Below, in pieces: positions 14,455 to 18,173 of a stretch of DNA of 18,173 bases (position 1 is its first letter; each line of letters starts with the position of its first letter). The position numbers and the translations under genes were made by a program. The notes below the pieces were generated by a model. That model saw nothing but the letters and a program-made list of their open reading frames with translations. It did no database searches and had not been told where the DNA came from. Source of the DNA: Novosphingobium sp. (GTDB lineage Bacteria; Pseudomonadota; Alphaproteobacteria; Sphingomonadales; Sphingomonadaceae); contig JAURNJ010000165.1 of NCBI GenBank assembly GCA_030830245.1, forward strand, positions 1 through 18,173. The letters run 5' to 3'.

Positions 14455-16323
14455 ATGGCGGAGGGCACCTTTCCAGATCTGGCGGCCCGCGAAGTGCATG
14501 ATGCCGATGTGTCGGCCGTGCCCATGGCTTCGACTGCGGTTGCCGAGGACGACCTGATCGTGGCCAACGACGATCAGGCACGAGCCGAAGTGATCGAGCC
14601 GGGTCGGGCGCTGGCGATTGCCGATTTCCCGGTGATGTCATCCAATCCCGGCGAGTGGCTCATTCGCGTTGCCTATCTCATGGGCGTTCCGGGCTCCATG
14701 CTGTCGATGCCAATAGGCAAGAAGGTCGGTCCGCGACTGCTGGCGACCGTCACCACGCCGCTGGCGGGTGACCGCGCTGCCGGAATAGCGCTGCGAGCCG
14801 GTCATTTCCTCGTCCACGGGGCCAAGACTCCGATCGCCCAGGCCGACTTCAGCGGATCGGCGCGGATGACCCCGCCTTTGGAGCGCGCGGTCCATTCATT
14901 CGACTGGCTTGCCGATATCGACGCCAGCGCCCCGCGCGAGGAAGCCGCCCCGGTTGCCGAACGGATTATGGCTGCCTGGCTCAAGGCCAATCCGAAGCCG
15001 CCTTCGCGACCCGGCAAGGGCGCGGCGTGGACCGTCGGCAATACCGGCGCGCGGTTGATGAACTGGCTGGTTCACGCGCCGCTCATCCTTTCGGGGGTGG
15101 ACCGCGAGCTGCGTTCGCGCACGCTCCATGCCATTGCCGACACTGCGCGCTGGCTCGACCGCAATGTCACGCGGGCGGACGACCGGCTTGCCGAAGCGAT
15201 CGGGTGGAGCGCCATTGTTGCCGCCGGCCTGCTGCTGCCCGGCGGGCGCCCGCGCCGCCTTTATGGCGAGGCAGGCCTGATGCATGCGCTGGGCGAGGCC
15301 CTGGGGGATGACGGCGGCGTGCTCTCGCGCAGCCCGCTGGCACAGATGGACGCGATTGCTGCGCTGGTGAATCTGCGCGCCTGCTACGAAGCGCTGCGTG
15401 CCGATCCGCCCGAAGCTATCGAGCAGCTTCTTGCGCTGCTGGTGCCGCCGCTGCTCTCTTTGCAGCATGGCGACGGATCGCTGGGCAGCTGGCAGGGTGC
15501 ATGGGCAGTGCCCTCCGGGACGGTTGCGGCGCTTGTCGAGGCAAGCCGGGTTCGCGCCAGGCCACTGCGCGATGTGCGCCAGTGGGGCTACCAGCGGGTT
15601 GTCGCGAACAAGTCCGTGCTGTTGCTCGATGCCGCGCCGCCGCCAATGCCGCGTCATGCGCGCCATGGCTGTGCGTCGACCCTTGCGCTCGAGTTTTCGG
15701 CGGGTGGCCAGCGCATCTTCGTAAATTGTGGCGGCTCGGCCTGCGCGGGCGGGATCGTTCCGGTCCGGCTCGAGCAGGGTCTGCGCGCCACGGCAGCGCA
15801 TTCGACCCTGACGATCGACGATGCAAACTCCACCGCAGTCCTGATCAACGGCGGTATCGGCAATGGCGTCACCGAAGTCGAAGTGGAGCGCCGCGACCTC
15901 GAACTCGACGGGCAAGGCGCGGCAACCCGGCTCGAGGCCAGCCACAACGGTTATGCCGCGCGCTATGGGCTGGTCCATCGACGCATCCTGATCGTGCGCG
16001 CCGATGGCGGTGAACTGCGCGGCGAGGACCTGTTGGTACCCACCGGCCGCAAGGGCAAGCGCGGCAAGGTCGGCTATGCGATCCGTTTCCACCTCGGGCC
16101 GGACATCGAAGCGCGCCTTTCGGATGATCGGCAGGGCGTCGGGCTCGCACTTGGTGATGGAAGTTACTGGCAGTTCCGCGCGGGCGAAGGCGAGATTGCT
16201 CTCGAGGAAAGCCTGTGGGTCGATGGCAGCGCCCGACCGGTGCCGGTGCAGCAGCTGGTTATCCAGGGCCTGGTCTCGCGCGGTGGCGGCACCTTCTCGT
16301 GGCTGCTGAAGAGGATGGGGTAA
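14455..16323 (+). CDS. Heparinase II/III family protein
   Basis: A 622-aa protein with an alpha-helical toroid N-terminal half (about 60-370) and a beta-sandwich C-terminal half. The architecture and segments such as SNPGEWLIRVAYL, AWTVGNTGARLMNWL, DGSLGSWQGA and RATAAHSTLTIDD (His449) match the heparinase II/III family seen next to purH in many alphaproteobacteria. Classical members are polysaccharide lyases acting on uronic-acid polymers in the periplasm. Here the N-terminus (MAEGTFPDLAAREVHD) shows no signal peptide, so the location and substrate are unclear. The start at 14455 lies four bases after rpe; the open frame back to 14314 overlaps rpe and is rejected. A 76-base gap precedes purH. 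Its genome position near purine and pentose genes is conserved as far as I recall, but the reason is not known to me. Confidence 0.88.
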   Translation: MAEGTFPDLAAREVHDADVSAVPMASTAVAEDDLIVANDDQARAEVIEPGRALAIADFPVMSSNPGEWLIRVAYLMGVPGSMLSMPIGKKVGPRLLATVTTPLAGDRAAGIALRAGHFLVHGAKTPIAQADFSGSARMTPPLERAVHSFDWLADIDASAPREEAAPVAERIMAAWLKANPKPPSRPGKGAAWTVGNTGARLMNWLVHAPLILSGVDRELRSRTLHAIADTARWLDRNVTRADDRLAEAIGWSAIVAAGLLLPGGRPRRLYGEAGLMHALGEALGDDGGVLSRSPLAQMDAIAALVNLRACYEALRADPPEAIEQLLALLVPPLLSLQHGDGSLGSWQGAWAVPSGTVAALVEASRVRARPLRDVRQWGYQRVVANKSVLLLDAAPPPMPRHARHGCASTLALEFSAGGQRIFVNCGGSACAGGIVPVRLEQGLRATAAHSTLTIDDANSTAVLINGGIGNGVTEVEVERRDLELDGQGAATRLEASHNGYAARYGLVHRRILIVRADGGELRGEDLLVPTGRKGKRGKVGYAIRFHLGPDIEARLSDDRQGVGLALGDGSYWQFRAGEGEIALEESLWVDGSARPVPVQQLVIQGLVSRGGGTFSWLLKRMG

Positions 16324-16399
16324 AGCGCCGCACTGGCGACTTGCCGAGCCGGACTGGCGCGATTAACTGGCCGCGATTGTCCATCCGGAGCCTCCTTCC

Positions 16400-17992
16400 A
16401 TGACCGATTCCATCCCCGTGCGGCGTGCGCTGCTTTCCGTTTCGGACAAGGCCGGATTGGCCGATCTGGGCAAGGCCCTTGCCGCGCGCGGGGTCGAACT
16501 GGTCTCGACCGGAGGCACCGCCAAGGCGCTGCGCGAGGCGGGGCTGGAGGTTCGCGACGTTTCGGACCTGACCGGCTTTCCCGAAATGATGGACGGTCGC
16601 GTGAAGACCCTACACCCGATGGTGCACGGCGGCCTGCTGGCCGTGCGAGACGAGCCAGAGCACGCAAAGGCAATGGAAGAGCACGGCATCGGCGCGATCG
16701 ATCTTGTCGTCGTCAATCTCTATCCGTTCGAGCAGACCGTTGCCTCCGGCGCGGACCGCGACACGATCATCGAGAACATCGACATCGGTGGGCCCTCGAT
16801 GGTGCGCTCTGCGGCGAAGAACCACCGTTATGTAACGATCGTCACCGATCCGGCGGACTATGGCGCGCTTTCTACTGAACTGGACGCCAATGGCGGCGCG
16901 ACCGGCCTGGCCTTTCGCAAGGAGATGGCGGCCAAGGCTTATGCCGCGACGGCAGCCTATGACGCCGCCATCGCCAGCTGGTTTGCCCATGCCGATCAGG
17001 GCCACAAGTTCCCGCCGCGCCGGATCGTTGCCGCCAAGCTGGCCGATACGCTGCGCTATGGCGAGAACCCTCATCAGGATGCGGCGCTCTACATTCCAGA
17101 GGGTCCGCAAGTTCTTGGACTGCCGCAAGCCGAGCAGGTGCAGGGCAAGGAGCTGTCCTACAACAATTACAACGATGCCAATGCCGCGCTTGAACTGGTG
17201 GCGGAATTTGCCGGGGGCGATCCCGCCATCGTCGTCGTCAAGCACGCCAATCCCTGCGGGGTTGCGCAGCGCCCGAGCCTGCTCGAAGCGTGGGAACAGG
17301 CGCTTGCCTGCGATTCCGTCTCCGCGTTCGGCGGCATCGTCGCGAGCAACGTGCCGCTCGACGGGCCGACTGCGGAGGCAATCTGCAAGATCTTCACCGA
17401 GGTCGTCGTTGCTCCCGGAGCCGACGAGGCGGCGCGAGCGGCCTTCGCCAAGAAGAAGAACCTGCGCCTGCTGCTCACGCAAGGACTGCCCGATGCGCGG
17501 CGGCCGGGCCAGACCATGGCGCTGATCGCTGGTGGGCTGCTGCTGCAGGATCGCGACAACGGTCACATTACCAAGGACATGCTCAAGGTCGTGACTAAGC
17601 GTGCGCCCAGCGATCAGGAAGTGCGCGACCTGCTGTTTGCCTGGACCGTGGCGAAGCACGTCAAGTCGAACGCCATCGTCTATGCGAAGGACGGGGCAAC
17701 GGCGGGGATCGGCGCAGGCCAGATGAACCGCCGCGACAGTTCGCGCATCGCGGCGGCCAAGGCGATGGAAGCCGCAGAGACGATGGGCTGGGAGCAGCCG
17801 CGCACCGTGGGCAGCGCGGTCGCCTCCGACGCGTTCTTCCCCTTTGCCGACGGCCTGCTGGCCGCTGCCGAGGCCGGGGCGACGGCGGTGATCCAGCCGG
17901 GCGGCTCGATTCGGGACGACGAGGTGATTGCCGCTGCGGACGAGGCTGGTCTGGCCATGGTTTTCACCGGAATGCGCCACTTCAGGCACTGA
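16400..17992 (+). CDS. purH: Bifunctional AICAR transformylase / IMP cyclohydrolase
   Basis: Catalyses the last two steps of de novo IMP synthesis: AICAR formylation using 10-formyl-THF, then ring closure to IMP, in the cytoplasm. It is 530 aa, normal for the family (about 510-530). The N-terminal MGS-like cyclohydrolase domain contains [19 protein letters not shown] and DGRVKTLHP at 65-73. The transformylase domain contains YGENPHQ at 220-226, the catalytic VKHANPCG with Lys281 and His282, SAFGGI, and the C-terminal PGGSIRDDE and FTGMRHFRH. The start ATG has GGAG about nine bases upstream. Three ACTGGC repeats lie in the gap before it. Confidence 0.98.
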   Translation: MTDSIPVRRALLSVSDKAGLADLGKALAARGVELVSTGGTAKALREAGLEVRDVSDLTGFPEMMDGRVKTLHPMVHGGLLAVRDEPEHAKAMEEHGIGAIDLVVVNLYPFEQTVASGADRDTIIENIDIGGPSMVRSAAKNHRYVTIVTDPADYGALSTELDANGGATGLAFRKEMAAKAYAATAAYDAAIASWFAHADQGHKFPPRRIVAAKLADTLRYGENPHQDAALYIPEGPQVLGLPQAEQVQGKELSYNNYNDANAALELVAEFAGGDPAIVVVKHANPCGVAQRPSLLEAWEQALACDSVSAFGGIVASNVPLDGPTAEAICKIFTEVVVAPGADEAARAAFAKKKNLRLLLTQGLPDARRPGQTMALIAGGLLLQDRDNGHITKDMLKVVTKRAPSDQEVRDLLFAWTVAKHVKSNAIVYAKDGATAGIGAGQMNRRDSSRIAAAKAMEAAETMGWEQPRTVGSAVASDAFFPFADGLLAAAEAGATAVIQPGGSIRDDEVIAAADEAGLAMVFTGMRHFRH

Positions 17993-18136
17993 TCGGCGTG
18001 CCGGGTTAACCATTCGTCGCACAGGTTCGTCGGCTCACCGCGAAGCTCTGCCGCGCTGCAAAAAGTTCACTAAGCGGCAAGGCTTCGCCGGGCAGTACCG
18101 GCTGCGCATAATCAACGAACGAAAGCCTTGAGTGCA

Positions 18137-18173
18137 ATGGGCCTTATGAAACCCGACTTCTACCGCTTCTTCC
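18137..18173 (+). CDS. Possible start of a further gene (truncated by window end)
   Basis: ATG 18137 opens 12 codons (MGLMKPDFYRFF) running off the window; ATG 18146 (MKPDFYRFF) is an in-frame alternative. The hydrophobic, aromatic N-terminus suggests a membrane or exported protein. No strong Shine-Dalgarno is seen. It lies 144 bases after purH on the same strand. Too short to identify. Confidence 0.4.
   Translation, partial: MGLMKPDFYRFF

Noticed and set aside
14896..16092. 398-codon minus-strand open frame opposite the heparinase-family gene
   Set aside because: Codon-bias shadow of the plus-strand gene; no motif or ribosome binding site.
16610..18022. 470-codon minus-strand open frame opposite purH
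   Set aside because: Mirror of the purH frame; rich in Arg, Gly and His with no recognisable domain, while purH is unmistakable.
18079..18130. CAAGGCTT (18079-18086) and AAGCCTTG (18123-18130) inverted repeat
   Set aside because: Eight bases with a 36-base spacer, no T tract; readily expected by chance.
1..18173. Genomic island or mobile element
   Set aside because: No integrase, transposase, tRNA edge, flanking repeat or base-composition break seen; codon bias is uniform across the window.

Overview
The window reads as an ordinary chromosomal segment of a high-GC alphaproteobacterium, most likely a sphingomonad (Novosphingobium, Sphingomonas or Erythrobacteraceae type). This rests on strong GC bias at third codon positions, alphaproteobacterial gene content and order (rpe, a heparinase II/III-family gene, purH), and a REP-like palindrome of a type I associate with sphingomonad genomes. 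The genus is inferred, not proven. I see no rRNA, tRNA, CRISPR array, insertion sequence, prophage or integrase, and no gene-free stretch longer than 300 bases. The longest gap (13542-13787, 246 bases) holds one small palindrome and the upstream regions of two divergent genes.

Layout. 1-1890 (-): pepN, an M1 aminopeptidase whose C-terminal end lies outside the window. 1913-1961: a 16-bp hairpin in the short gap before a divergent SDR/epimerase-like gene (1984-2772, +). Its 3' end overlaps a convergent two-gene unit on the minus strand: a threonine aldolase (3648-4643) coupled by GTGA to a DMT/EamA transporter (2755-3651). A small GNAT-type acetyltransferase (4697-4987, +) follows. Next is a minus-strand operon, in transcription order: Ddl-like ATP-grasp ligase (6993-7988), MobA-like nucleotidyltransferase (6208-6993), M20 amidohydrolase (4992-6191). 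Divergent from it on the plus strand are a fold-type-I PLP enzyme of unknown substrate (8099-9562), a MOP-superfamily flippase (9653-10993), a diacylglycerol/sphingoid kinase-family lipid kinase (11055-12113) and a protein resembling Tam41-type CDP-diacylglycerol synthases (12110-13006). A secreted DUF2141 protein (13014-13541, -) separates this from the rpe - heparinase II/III family - purH run on the plus strand (13788-17992). The first 12 codons of a possible further gene start at 18137.

How the genes may work together. The best candidate for an undescribed system is 6208-13006. It combines two nucleotide-transfer enzymes of unrelated folds, an ATP-dependent ligase, a PLP enzyme, a lipid kinase and a flippase. 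The kinase and Tam41-like genes overlap by four bases and would form a logical pair: lipid alcohol to lipid phosphate, then lipid phosphate to CDP-lipid. The other enzymes could build and activate a polar head group, and the flippase could move the product across the inner membrane. Family calls come from motifs visible in the sequence; the joint pathway is an inference. The rest of the window is housekeeping metabolism: peptide turnover, pentose phosphate pathway and de novo purine synthesis.
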